A stretch of DNA of 64,000 nucleotides from Amycolatopsis camponoti (GTDB lineage Bacteria; Actinomycetota; Actinomycetes; Mycobacteriales; Pseudonocardiaceae), in contig NZ_CABVGP010000002.1 of the NCBI RefSeq assembly GCF_902497555.1, positions 2,368,501 through 2,432,500 of the forward strand, given 5' to 3'. The number at the start of each line of letters is the position of its first letter. The stretch's first letter is position 1. The notes below the pieces were generated by a model that was given only the letters and a program-made list of their open reading frames with translations, was not told the origin of the DNA and searched no databases. Made by a program: the position numbers and the translations under genes. Below, piece by piece: positions 8,300 to 16,451 of the stretch.

Positions 8300-9049
8300 G
8301 TGCTCGTGACGCTGGCCGAGCGCCCGGACCTCGCTTCGGCCACCTACTCGATCCCGTACTCGCCGGACTCGCCGAAGTTCATGACCGGCAGCCTCACGAG
8401 CCTGCTGGTCCGCGGCCGCCGGGTCGTGCGGCGCTGGCCGCACCTGGTGGTCGCCCTGCTCGAAGCCGACATCCCGGTGGCGCGCGGGATCATGGTGCCG
8501 TTCCGCTCGCGTGCGTCGTTGCCGGCGCGGGGCTGGGACGAGGTCGCCGTGTGGGCCGCCGAGGACGCGCTCGACGACGTCGCTCCCGACACGGCGTGCG
8601 CGTTGGAGATCGCCGTGCACCCGGATCACCAGGGGCGCGGCCATTCCCGCGTGGTGCTGGAGGGGATGCGCGCGGCGGCTGCCGGGTTGACGTCGCTGGT
8701 GATCCCGGTCCGGCCACCCGACAAGGCCGCGGTCCCGGCGACGCCGATGCGCGAGTACGCCGCCCAGACGCGGGCGGACGGTCTGCCCGCGGATCGCTGG
8801 CTGCGGACCCATGTGCGTGCCGGTGGGCGGATCGAGGGCGTCGCGCCTTGTTCGGCGACCGTTCAGGCGTCGCTTGCCGATTGGCGGCGGTGGACCGGGT
8901 TGCCGTTCGATCGGGATGGTGCTGTCGTGGTGCCGGGGGCGCTCGCTCCGGTTTTTGTTTCTACTGTGGAGGACTTTGCTGTCTACGTTGAACCCAACGT
9001 TTGGGTTTCGCATCGTGTGGGCGGGTTCCAGGGATACCCTTTCGTGTGA
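8300..9049 (+). CDS. GNAT-like N-acetyltransferase
   Basis: 249 residues. The central segment ALEIAVHPDHQGRGHSRVVLEGMRAAA matches GNAT motif A, the acetyl-CoA pyrophosphate loop (here Q-G-R-G-H-S). Flanking regions are longer than in small GNATs and include a C-terminal FVSTVEDFAVYVEPNVWVSH segment. The GTG start lies one base after the Lrp-type gene, so cotranscription is likely. The substrate is unknown. The stop overlaps the first base of the LexA-like box of the next gene. Confidence 0.75.
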   Translation: MLVTLAERPDLASATYSIPYSPDSPKFMTGSLTSLLVRGRRVVRRWPHLVVALLEADIPVARGIMVPFRSRASLPARGWDEVAVWAAEDALDDVAPDTACALEIAVHPDHQGRGHSRVVLEGMRAAAAGLTSLVIPVRPPDKAAVPATPMREYAAQTRADGLPADRWLRTHVRAGGRIEGVAPCSATVQASLADWRRWTGLPFDRDGAVVVPGALAPVFVSTVEDFAVYVEPNVWVSHRVGGFQGYPFV

Positions 9050-9064
9050 TGAACGTGCGTTCGA
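9049..9064. promoter_or_regulatory. LexA/SOS-like box before the DUF222 HNH gene
   Basis: ATGAACgtgcGTTCGA matches the actinobacterial SOS-box consensus TCGAAC-N4-GTTCGA at 10 of 12 defined positions, with the right half perfect. A TATTCT -10-like hexamer (9072-9077) lies between it and the GTG at 9084. In Mycobacterium tuberculosis, as I recall, several 13E12-family DUF222/HNH genes belong to the LexA regulon. LexA binding here is inferred. Confidence 0.55.
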
Positions 9065-9083
9065 CTGCCGGTATTCTTGGTGT

Positions 9084-10313
9084 GTGGACAGCGAAGCGGT
9101 GACTCGAGCGGATGCGGTGGCCTTGGCCGACCGCATCTCCGCCCTGCTCACCATTGTGCGGTCTGCCGAGGCCGAAATCGGTTCCCTGCTGGTGGAAATC
9201 GAGTCACGTGGGGTGCTGGAACTCTTCGGCTACCGCTCCGCCGCGCGACTCTTCGAGCACCTCGCCGACGTCCCCAAATCTGCCGCCGAGACCGTGGTCA
9301 AACGCGCCCGGGCTCTCGCTGGTGGCCGCAACCTCGACGGCACCCCGATCCCCGCTGTTGCTCCCGCCACCGGCACTGCCGCGTTGGACGGTGGGTTGAG
9401 CACGCCGATGATCGACACGATCGTCGGTGCCCTCACCCGGATCCCGCCCGAGCATCGCGAGGAAGCCGAGCAGCACCTGCTCACCTTCGCCGCCGACACC
9501 GGCCACAAGCAGGTCACCGCCCTGGGTGCCCGGATCATCGCCCACCTCGACCCTGACGGCACCGAGCCGGAATCCACCGAACCGGCCCAGCCCAGCCGTG
9601 AACTGTCGTTGCGCCGCAGGAGAACCGGGGTCTGGGAGCTGCAGGGCCGTTTCGATGACGAGACCGGCGCCCGCGCGGGCGCCCTGCTCGACTCTCTCGC
9701 CCAGCGCCGCAGCACCGACGAAGGCCCCGACCTCCGCTCGCAGCAGGAACGCTACGGCGACGCCTTCTCCGACGCGATCGACCTGGCCCTCAACTCCCCG
9801 GACCTGCCGATGCAGGCCGGGGAACGAGCACACGTGATGGTCGCTGTCGCCCTGGACGATCTGAAGTCCGGTGTCGGCGCGGCCACCTTGGGCGACACCG
9901 GCCGCATCTCCGCGGCCGAGGCGCGGATCCACGCGTGTGACTGCATGCTCATCCCCACGGTCCTGGGCTCCAGGAGCGAGCCTCTCGACCTGGGCCGCCA
10001 ATACCGCCTGGTCACCGCTGGGCTCCGCCGTGCGTTGTACTTGCGTGATCGGGGGTGTGCGTTCCCGGGCTGTCATCGGCCGCCTCGGCATTGTCAGGGT
10101 CACCACGTCCGGCACTGGGCCGACGGGGGTCCGACGGAGCTGAGCAACCTGGTGTTGATGTGCGCCCATCACCACCGGCTCCTGCACCGCTCCGGCTGGC
10201 AGGTCCGCATCGCCACCGACGGCCTACCCGAATTCCTACCTCCGGTCTTCCTGGACAAACGCCGAAAACCGAGGCGCAACAACCTGCACCGACCGTTGCC
10301 GTTCGCGGCGTGA
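9084..10313 (+). CDS. DUF222 / HNH endonuclease (13E12-like)
   Basis: 409 residues. The N-terminal two thirds is the helical DUF222 domain (ALADRISALLTIVRSAEAEI, FGYRSAARLFEHLADV, GALTRIPPEHREEAEQHL). The C-terminus carries the HNH nuclease: RDRGCAFPGCHRPPRHC, then QGHHVRHWADGGPTELSNL and LMCAHHHRLLH, giving the zinc-binding cysteines and the H-N-H catalytic residues. The family is multicopy in actinobacterial genomes and has an unclear role, possibly mobile-element or DNA-damage linked. The GTG at 9084 lies 7 bases after a TATTCT box, suggesting leaderless translation; GTG 9099 is an alternative. A LexA-like box precedes it. Confidence 0.85.
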   Translation: MDSEAVTRADAVALADRISALLTIVRSAEAEIGSLLVEIESRGVLELFGYRSAARLFEHLADVPKSAAETVVKRARALAGGRNLDGTPIPAVAPATGTAALDGGLSTPMIDTIVGALTRIPPEHREEAEQHLLTFAADTGHKQVTALGARIIAHLDPDGTEPESTEPAQPSRELSLRRRRTGVWELQGRFDDETGARAGALLDSLAQRRSTDEGPDLRSQQERYGDAFSDAIDLALNSPDLPMQAGERAHVMVAVALDDLKSGVGAATLGDTGRISAAEARIHACDCMLIPTVLGSRSEPLDLGRQYRLVTAGLRRALYLRDRGCAFPGCHRPPRHCQGHHVRHWADGGPTELSNLVLMCAHHHRLLHRSGWQVRIATDGLPEFLPPVFLDKRRKPRRNNLHRPLPFAA

Positions 10314-10333
10314 GCAACCGAATGCCTGGGATG

Positions 10334-10358
10334 GGCCCGCAGTCACCGGCTGCGGGCC
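10334..10358 (+). terminator. Strong stem-loop after the HNH gene
   Basis: GGCCCGCAG and CTGCGGGCC form a perfect 9-bp stem around a 7-base loop, 21 bases after the HNH stop, in the gap before a convergent gene. A terminator is the likely role. Confidence 0.6.
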
Positions 10359-10425
10359 TACACCCACGTCCGGGCGCGATCAATCACTGGGGAAGTTGTT
10401 CGACGCCTTGTGTGGACGCGCGACA

Positions 10426-11424
10426 CTAGCCGCGCAGCAGGACTCCGGACGCGCGCTCGCGGTCGAAGAAGAACTCCGGCCACTCGAGGCCGTCCGACGG
10501 CGCGTCGATCGCCGTCGCGCGGCGGCGCAGCTCGTTCAGGAAGTCCGTGTCCAGGATCGCCCTCGCCGACAACGGCTCGCGCAGCAGGAGGTCGGCCGGG
10601 CCCTGGTACAGGTACGCGTCCACGCCCGGATACCCCTTCGTTCCCGGGGGGTAGTCGCGGTTCGTCGGGAAGTACGTCGTGTCGAGCGTGCCCAGCCAGG
10701 AACCCGCGATCGGGGTCAGTGACGGCCACGAGCCCAGCCGCTGTTCGAGGCGCTTGTTGTCCGTCGTGAACCCGTAGTGGTCCGCGACCACGTACGCCGC
10801 GCCGGGGTACTCGCGCTCCAGCTGGGCGACCGCGCCGCTGCCGCCGTCGTGGGTCAGGTGGCCGAGGCCGAACAGCATCAGCGCCTTGCGGTGCTTCTGC
10901 AGCACCTGCGTCTTCACCACCGACACGATCGACCCGTCCCGGTCGTGGAACGGGTCCAGGTCCGCCGGGCTCGTGATCCGGCTCCAGTCGATCGGCGGGT
11001 CGCCCGCCAGCACGCGGATCTTCTTCGCGGCCGGCAGCGTCGTGTTCACCTGCCGCACCAGCGCGAAGAGCTGTTCGTAGAACAACGAAAACCCGCAGCT
11101 CGGCTGGGTCGTGTCCCGCCAGACGTGGCTGATGTCCGGGACGTCGCCGCCCGCGATGTAGGCGTCGAGCATCGGCTGGAGGCGGGAGTTCCCGCATTCC
11201 ACGACGACGTCGTTCACACGGCCCGGGAAGCGCGGGTCGCGGATCAGGTCGAACACGAAGGTCCCGGGATCGGGGCTGGACTTCGCCAGGATCGAATGGG
11301 TGCCGAGCGCGGCGAGCAGGGCGCCGGCCGGATCGGACGGTGGCCGGGGCTGGCCCGCGTCGGCGGGCGCGGCCACCAACGCCGCGGCCGCGAGCACGGC
11401 CAGGACGGTCTTGAACAAGCGCAT
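10426..11424 (-). CDS. Secreted protein of unknown function, possibly EreA/ChaN-like
   Basis: 332 residues. Residues 1-24 are a clear Sec signal peptide (MRLFKTVLAVLAAAALVAAP, then ADAG). The mature part contains VVVECGNSRLQPMLDAYIAG, DISHVWRDTTQPSC and a late MLFGLGHLTHDGG segment. This spacing of E and H residues recalls erythromycin-esterase/ChaN-type folds, but I cannot confirm that assignment. GGGGAG lies 6 bases before the ATG. Its promoter region carries an operator almost identical to that of the YtrA-type regulator at 14048, so the two are probably coregulated, although this gene lies about 3 kb away on the other strand. Confidence 0.6.
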   Translation of the reverse strand: MRLFKTVLAVLAAAALVAAPADAGQPRPPSDPAGALLAALGTHSILAKSSPDPGTFVFDLIRDPRFPGRVNDVVVECGNSRLQPMLDAYIAGGDVPDISHVWRDTTQPSCGFSLFYEQLFALVRQVNTTLPAAKKIRVLAGDPPIDWSRITSPADLDPFHDRDGSIVSVVKTQVLQKHRKALMLFGLGHLTHDGGSGAVAQLEREYPGAAYVVADHYGFTTDNKRLEQRLGSWPSLTPIAGSWLGTLDTTYFPTNRDYPPGTKGYPGVDAYLYQGPADLLLREPLSARAILDTDFLNELRRRATAIDAPSDGLEWPEFFFDRERASGVLLRG

Positions 11425-11449
11425 GAGGGCTCCCCAGAACGAATACCTG

Positions 11450-11472
11450 CTGTCTTACGACAGTAGGACAAC
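11450..11472 (-). promoter_or_regulatory. YtrA/GntR-type operator, copy B
   Basis: Read on the minus strand this is GTTGTCcTAcTGTCGTAAGACAg. It differs from the site at 14011-14033 at only three of 23 positions. It begins 26 bases upstream of the secreted-protein ATG. Binding by the regulator encoded at 14048 is inferred from this identity. Confidence 0.65.
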
Positions 11473-11538
11473 TCGGCCAGCATCCAGGTCCGCCCAGGGC
11501 GCTGTCAAGGCCGGATCAAGGCCGGGTGGGTGCCGAGG

Positions 11539-13158
11539 TCAGTGCCGGAACGCCTCCGCCAGCCACCACGACCCGCCGTCGTCGGCGATCTTCGCGTCGA
11601 TGACCAGCGGCGCGTCACGTGGACCCGCCAGCCACTCGCGCACCGCGAAAAGGTCGTCGGGCGACCGGACCGTCACCCCCGCGCAGCCGAAGCCGCGGCC
11701 GATGGCGGCGAGGTCGGAGTCGGGGAACCGGACCGTGGTCATGTCGGCGTCGCCGAAGTGGTGGACCTCCGCGCCGTACGCGGCGTCGTTGTAGACGATC
11801 ACCACCAGCGGCAGGCCGAGCCGGACCGCGGTGTCCAGTTCGGACAGTGCCATGTGGAACCCGCCGTCGCCGGTGCCCAGCACCGGCAGCCGGTCCGGGC
11901 GGGCCAGCGCCGCGCCGATGGCGGTGCCCAGGCCCAGCCCGATGCTCTGGAACGCCTGGGTGAAGCAGAATCCCTGCTCGTCGGGCACCGAGAGGTAGGC
12001 GCTCGGGTAGCCCATGAAGTTGCCGGAGTCGATCGAGACGATCCGCTCCGCGGGCAGCAGCTCGTCCAGGAGCTTGCTCAGCGTTCGGGGGTCGATCCGG
12101 CCGCCCCGGGAGAGGTCTTCGTGCTCGACGTCGTTCCAGCGGCCGGCCGCGATCCGGGCGGCGACCTCCTCGGTGCGGTAGCCCTGCTGCTCCTTCGCCA
12201 CGGCGAGGACGTCGACGGCGGTGGCCGCGACGTCGCCGACGACCCCGAGGTCGATCGGCCGGTGCGCGCCGAGCGCACTCTGCTCGACGTCGACCTGCGC
12301 GAGCTTCGCGTGCGGGCTGAGCAGCTTCCCGTGGCGCGTGGTCCACATGTTCAGCGCGCAGCCCCAGCCGACGACGAGGTCGGCACCCACGATCAGCTCG
12401 GCGGTCGAGGGGGACGCGAACCCGCCCGAAATGCCGAGCGCGAACTCGTCGCCGTGGAAGAGCCCGTGCGCGACGGCCGACGTCGCCAGCAGCGCACCAC
12501 ACCGGGAAGCCAGCTCCCGCACCGGTTCCCGGCTGCCGCGGGCACCGCGCCCGGCGACGAACACCGGGCGCTCGGCGGCCGCGAGCAGGTCCGCCAGCTC
12601 GGCCACCGCGGCGGCGTCCGGCCGCAGCACCGCCGGTCCCGGGATGTCCGGCAGCGAGGGCGGCGCCGGTGCCGGCTCGGCCTGCACGTCCAGGGGCAGG
12701 TTCAGCACGACCGTCCGGCGCTGCTGCCACGCGGTCCGGAAGGCCCGTACGGTGTCGGCGACCGCGCTCGCGGCCGAGTGCACGCGCTCCGGCACCGCGC
12801 CGACCGCCGCGGCCAGGCCGTCCTGGTCGACGCGGAAGTTCGACAGCACCGACGCGCTCGCGGAGTCGGCCGTGAGCACGAGCATCGGCGTCCGGCTCTT
12901 GGCCGCCTCGGTGATGCCGGTCATCGCGTTGGTCAGCCCGCAGCCCTGGTGCAGCGACAGCACCGAGACCCGGCCGCTCATCCGCGCGTAGGCGTCGGCC
13001 ATGCTCGCCGCGCCGCCCTCGTGGCGGGCGGCGACGAACCGGACGCCGCCCGCGCGCAGCGCGTTCGTCACCTCGAAGTTGCCGCTGCCCACCACGCCGA
13101 ACGCCGTGCCGACGCCCAGGCCGGCCAAGGTGCGGCCGACGAGTTCGGCGACGTTCAC
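11539..13158 (-). CDS. Thiamine diphosphate-binding decarboxylase/synthase-like enzyme
   Basis: 539 residues with the three-domain build of acetolactate synthase/benzoylformate decarboxylase relatives. The catalytic Glu lies in FVAARHEGGAASMADAYAR, the central domain contains RPVFVAGRGARGS, and the C-terminal ThDP motif is GTGDGGFHMALSELD followed by VIVYND. The FAD-anchoring features of true acetolactate synthase are not obvious. The GTG start at 13158 overlaps the stop of the cyclase-family gene (GTGA), so translation is coupled. The substrate is unknown; pairing with a cyclase-family hydrolase suggests a short pathway where the hydrolase makes or removes a 2-oxo acid derivative. Confidence 0.8.
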   Translation of the reverse strand: MNVAELVGRTLAGLGVGTAFGVVGSGNFEVTNALRAGGVRFVAARHEGGAASMADAYARMSGRVSVLSLHQGCGLTNAMTGITEAAKSRTPMLVLTADSASASVLSNFRVDQDGLAAAVGAVPERVHSAASAVADTVRAFRTAWQQRRTVVLNLPLDVQAEPAPAPPSLPDIPGPAVLRPDAAAVAELADLLAAAERPVFVAGRGARGSREPVRELASRCGALLATSAVAHGLFHGDEFALGISGGFASPSTAELIVGADLVVGWGCALNMWTTRHGKLLSPHAKLAQVDVEQSALGAHRPIDLGVVGDVAATAVDVLAVAKEQQGYRTEEVAARIAAGRWNDVEHEDLSRGGRIDPRTLSKLLDELLPAERIVSIDSGNFMGYPSAYLSVPDEQGFCFTQAFQSIGLGLGTAIGAALARPDRLPVLGTGDGGFHMALSELDTAVRLGLPLVVIVYNDAAYGAEVHHFGDADMTTVRFPDSDLAAIGRGFGCAGVTVRSPDDLFAVREWLAGPRDAPLVIDAKIADDGGSWWLAEAFRH

Positions 13159-13928
13159 CGCTCCACCAGGGCCAGCACGCGGGCCGGGCTGCCGGACCCG
13201 CCGACGATCGGCAGCGGCGAGACCACCAGCAGCGTCCCGGTCGGCGGCAGCGAAGCGAGGTTCTGCAGCTGCGTCAGGCCGTGCTTCCCGGCGCCCAGCA
13301 GGAGTTCGTGGCACGGGAACATCGGCTCGAAGGCGGGCGCCTGGCCCGCGTCGGTGCCGACGGTCTCGACGCCGAGCCCGGTGATCGGCGTTTCTTCGGC
13401 GAGCCACCGCGCGCACTCCGGCGAGACGCCGGGGGCGTGCGACCCGGCCTCGTCGGCGTTGAGGAACCGCTCCTGGTCGTCGCTGCGCTCGTCCCAGCCG
13501 GTCCGGTAGAGCAGCCAGCCGCCGTCGGGCAGCGGCCCGTGCTCGGCCGTCCAGGCGCGGACGTCGTCGATCGACAGGAGGAAGTCCGGGTCCTCCGCGG
13601 CACGCGCCGAGAAGTCCAGCACGACCGCGGGGGCGACCAAGGTCTTCAACGGCACCTGCGAGACGTCGTGGCCGTCCTTTCCGGACACCCAGTGCACGGG
13701 CGCGTCGAGGTGGGTGCCGGTGTGCTCGCCGGTGTGGATGTCGTTCCAGTACCACCGCGGGCCGCGGTCGTCGTAGCGGCTGATCTCCTCCAGCCGGAAC
13801 GGGATGGTGTTGGCGAACGGCTCCGGCAGCCGCAGGATCGGCGTGCTCGCGCTCAGCGGAGCGGTGAGGTCGACGATCTCGATCGTCCCCCCGGCGATCG
13901 CCTTGCTCAGCCCGTCCAACAACGACAT
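13155..13928 (-). CDS. Cyclase-family (kynurenine formamidase-like) metal hydrolase
   Basis: 257 residues of the cyclase family (PF04199-type), which includes kynurenine formamidase and isatin hydrolase. The metal-binding signature HTGTHLDAPVHW is present near residue 70, and GVETVGTDAGQAPAFEPMF plus CHELLLGAGKHGLTQLQNL supply the later conserved part. GGGAGG lies a few bases before the ATG. It is the first gene of a two-gene operon with the ThDP enzyme and is divergent from the YtrA-type regulator. Which amide or lactam it opens cannot be told from sequence. Confidence 0.85.
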   Translation of the reverse strand: MSLLDGLSKAIAGGTIEIVDLTAPLSASTPILRLPEPFANTIPFRLEEISRYDDRGPRWYWNDIHTGEHTGTHLDAPVHWVSGKDGHDVSQVPLKTLVAPAVVLDFSARAAEDPDFLLSIDDVRAWTAEHGPLPDGGWLLYRTGWDERSDDQERFLNADEAGSHAPGVSPECARWLAEETPITGLGVETVGTDAGQAPAFEPMFPCHELLLGAGKHGLTQLQNLASLPPTGTLLVVSPLPIVGGSGSPARVLALVER

Positions 13929-13987
13929 GCCTGCCTCCCGGTGCCGGTGTGCGTCCCGATCGAGACCCTATGCCCGGCGGACGCTCC

Positions 13988-14033
13988 TTGACAGCGACGC
14001 GTTCTCCGGTGTTGTCTTAATGTCGTAAGACAA
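13988..14033 (+). promoter_or_regulatory. Promoter and YtrA/GntR operator, copy A
   Basis: A consensus TTGACA -35 lies at 13988-13993. The operator TTGTCTTA-N6-TAAGACAA (14012-14033) is a perfect 8-bp dyad covering the expected -10 position, so a bound repressor would block the promoter. The ribosome site AGGAAGG follows at 14035-14041. A near copy precedes the secreted-protein gene at 11424. Confidence 0.75.
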
Positions 14034-14047
14034 TAGGAAGGTGTCGG

Positions 14048-14443
14048 GTGATCGAGTTCGTCCTCGACGGCCGCTCGCGGGTCGCCACGTACATGCAGCT
14101 CGTCGTCCAGGTGAAGCAGGCGCTGCGGGTCGGTCTGTTGCGCCCGGGTGACCAGCTGCCGAAGGTGCGGGAAGTGGCCCAGGCGCTGGCGATCAACCCG
14201 AACACCGTGCTCAAGGCCTACCGCGAGCTGGTCCTGGAGGGACTCGCGGAAGGCCGGCCGGGGGTGGGCACGTTCGTCACCGGCAGCCTGGCCGGGCCGT
14301 CGCTGGGCAGCCAGGGGCAGCTGCGCGACGAGCTGGTGGCCTGGCTGGAGCGCGCCGACGCCGCGGGGATGTCCGCTGACGACATCGCCGCCCTGATCGA
14401 GACCACGTTGCGCGGCACCCCGGTGCCCCGCAACCTTGCGTAG
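14048..14443 (+). CDS. GntR-family regulator, YtrA subfamily
   Basis: 131 residues, the short YtrA build: an N-terminal winged helix (VATYMQLVVQVKQALRVGLL, PGDQLPKVREVAQALAINPN, TVLKAYRELVLEGL) and a small C-terminal dimerising tail with no ligand-binding domain. Such regulators commonly control an adjacent ABC transporter and respond to cell-envelope stress. The GTG start has AGGAAGG 6 bases upstream. It is the first gene of an operon with an ABC ATPase (11 bases downstream) and a permease, and it sits behind a perfect palindromic operator, so autorepression is likely. Confidence 0.9.
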   Translation: MIEFVLDGRSRVATYMQLVVQVKQALRVGLLRPGDQLPKVREVAQALAINPNTVLKAYRELVLEGLAEGRPGVGTFVTGSLAGPSLGSQGQLRDELVAWLERADAAGMSADDIAALIETTLRGTPVPRNLA

Positions 14444-14454
14444 GGAGTTCCGAG

Positions 14455-15339
14455 ATGGAGCTGGCCGTGCGGGCCCGGGCGCTGGGCAAGCGCTACGGGC
14501 GCACCTGGGCGTTGCAGGACTGTGCGCTGGAGGTGCCCGCCGGGCGCATCGCCGCGCTGGTGGGGCCGAACGGTGCGGGCAAGACGACGTTGCTGCACCT
14601 GGCCGTCGGGCTGCTGCGGCCCGACGCGGGGGAGGTGCGCGTGTTCGGCCGCGAGCCGCGGTCCGTGCTGCCCGACATCGGGTTCGTCGCGCAGGACACC
14701 CCGCTGTACCGGGACTTCACCGCGGCGGAGCTGGTCACCATGGGCGGCAAGCTGAACCGCCGCCGCTGGGACGCGACGCTGGCCCGCGAACGGCTCGCCA
14801 TGCTCGGCATCCCGCCGGACAAGCCGGTGGGCAAGCTGTCGGGCGGGCAGCGGGCGCAGGTCGCGCTGGCGCTGGCCCTGGCCAAGCGGCCGCGGCTGCT
14901 GCTGCTCGACGAGCCGATCGCGAGCCTGGACCCGTTGGCGCGCCGCGAGTTCATGCAGACGCTGATGGGTGCGGTCGCCGAGAGCGAGACGACCGTCCTG
15001 CTGTCTTCGCACCTGCTCGCCGACCTCGAACGCAGCTGCGACTACCTGGTCGTCCTGCAGCAGTCCCGCGTCCGGCTGACCGGGGCGGTCGACGAGCTGC
15101 TCGAGACGCACCGCACGCTCGTCGGCCCGCGGGCCGGCAGCGAATCCATCGCCGGCGTGGCCGAGGTCGTCCGCGCGAGCCACACCGAACGGCAGTCGAC
15201 GCTGCTCGTCCGCCGCGGCGACGGACCGATCGATCCTTTGTGGACGGAGCATGAGGTGACCCTGGAGGACTTGGTGCTGGCCCACCTCGCCGAAGCGGAG
15301 AACCGCGTCACCGCGACCGCGTGGGGGGTGCCGGCATGA
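14455..15339 (+). CDS. ABC transporter ATP-binding protein
   Basis: 294 residues. The Walker A motif is GPNGAGKTTLLHL near residue 40, the signature is LSGGQRAQVALALALAK, Walker B is RLLLLDEPIASLDP, and the H-loop is LLSSHLLADLE. A C-terminal extension of about 80 residues follows, as in multidrug or bacitracin-type exporters of the CcmA class. The stop overlaps the permease start (ATGA). With the YtrA-type regulator it makes a three-gene operon; the exported substrate is unknown. Confidence 0.9.
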   Translation: MELAVRARALGKRYGRTWALQDCALEVPAGRIAALVGPNGAGKTTLLHLAVGLLRPDAGEVRVFGREPRSVLPDIGFVAQDTPLYRDFTAAELVTMGGKLNRRRWDATLARERLAMLGIPPDKPVGKLSGGQRAQVALALALAKRPRLLLLDEPIASLDPLARREFMQTLMGAVAESETTVLLSSHLLADLERSCDYLVVLQQSRVRLTGAVDELLETHRTLVGPRAGSESIAGVAEVVRASHTERQSTLLVRRGDGPIDPLWTEHEVTLEDLVLAHLAEAENRVTATAWGVPA

Positions 15340-16307
15340 TCTGGCTGACCTGGCGCCAGCACCGCAAGCAGGCGCTGTTCACCCTCGGCGCCCTGATCGC
15401 GCTCGCCGCGATCATGGTGCCGACGGGCCTGGCGATGCACGCGAAGTACGACAGCCTCGGCCTGCCCGCCTGCCGGGCCGCGCTCGGCACGGCGTCGATG
15501 ATCACGCAGACCGAGGCGACGTCGAACTGCGAGGGCCTGGGCCACCAGTTCCAGCAGCAGTTCAGCGGCATGGTGTTCGTGGCCGTCCTGTTCGTGGTGC
15601 TCCCGGTGCTGGTCGGCGTGTTCTTCGGCGCGCCGCTGGTCGCCCGCGAGGTCGAGCAGGGCACCCACCGTCTCGTGTGGACGCAGGGCGTCAGCCGCCT
15701 GCACTGGGCGCTGGTGAAGTTCGGCCTGGTCGGCGCGATCACGGTGGTGCTGGCGGTCGGGTACGCGCTGGGCGTGTCGTGGTGGTTCCAGCCGCTGGTC
15801 TCCGCTTCGACGGGCCGGCTGACGTACTTGTCGTTCGACGTCCAGGGGATCGTCCCGGTCGCGTACACGCTGTTCGCGCTCGCGCTGGGCGTCTTCGCGG
15901 GGACGTACGGGCGGAAGGTGTTGCCGGCCATGGGGATCGCGCTGGTGGGGTTCGCGGTCGTCCGCGTGGCGGTCGAGGTCCTGGCCCGGCCGCGGTACCT
16001 CCCGGCGCGGACGTTGTCGTTCGCGACGTCGGGCGGCCGGACGCCGAACCCGGGCTCGGGAGACTGGGTGATGTCGGAGGGTGTCCGCAACGCGGCGGGG
16101 GAGATGGTGCTGCCGGACGCCCGGATCGGTCCGTGTCCGCCCGCCGGTTGCGGCGGCGGCGCCGCGGGGCCGGGGGCGTACAACTGGATGGAGTACCAGC
16201 CGGGCGACCGCTTCTGGACGTTCCAGGGCATCGAGACGGGCATCTTCGCGCTCCTGACGGCGGCACTGGTGTACTTCGCACTCCGCCGGCTGCGCACGAT
16301 CGCCTGA
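15336..16307 (+). CDS. ABC transporter permease
   Basis: 323 residues with about six membrane segments, for example LFTLGALIALAAIMVPTGLA near the N-terminus, GMVFVAVLFVVLPVLVGVFF, and a final GIFALLTAALVYFAL. An extracytoplasmic loop between the first two segments holds two cysteines (ACRAALG and SNCEGLG), and another cysteine-containing PCPPAGCGGG loop lies before the last segment. It is the membrane partner of the ATPase upstream, to which it is translationally coupled. Transport direction is probably export, inferred from the ATPase class. Confidence 0.85.
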   Translation: MIWLTWRQHRKQALFTLGALIALAAIMVPTGLAMHAKYDSLGLPACRAALGTASMITQTEATSNCEGLGHQFQQQFSGMVFVAVLFVVLPVLVGVFFGAPLVAREVEQGTHRLVWTQGVSRLHWALVKFGLVGAITVVLAVGYALGVSWWFQPLVSASTGRLTYLSFDVQGIVPVAYTLFALALGVFAGTYGRKVLPAMGIALVGFAVVRVAVEVLARPRYLPARTLSFATSGGRTPNPGSGDWVMSEGVRNAAGEMVLPDARIGPCPPAGCGGGAAGPGAYNWMEYQPGDRFWTFQGIETGIFALLTAALVYFALRRLRTIA

Positions 16308-16451
16308 CCGTGGCCGTTTCCCACCGGACACCGCGGCCGGCGGTGAGTTGCTCACGGTGACTCCCCGCCCTGCGGCCGATCGGGTGGTCTGGCGGGGGAA
16401 GCGGCCCAACCCGGCCCGGGCGGCCGGTGCGCCGCCGTAAGGTCGCTCACG

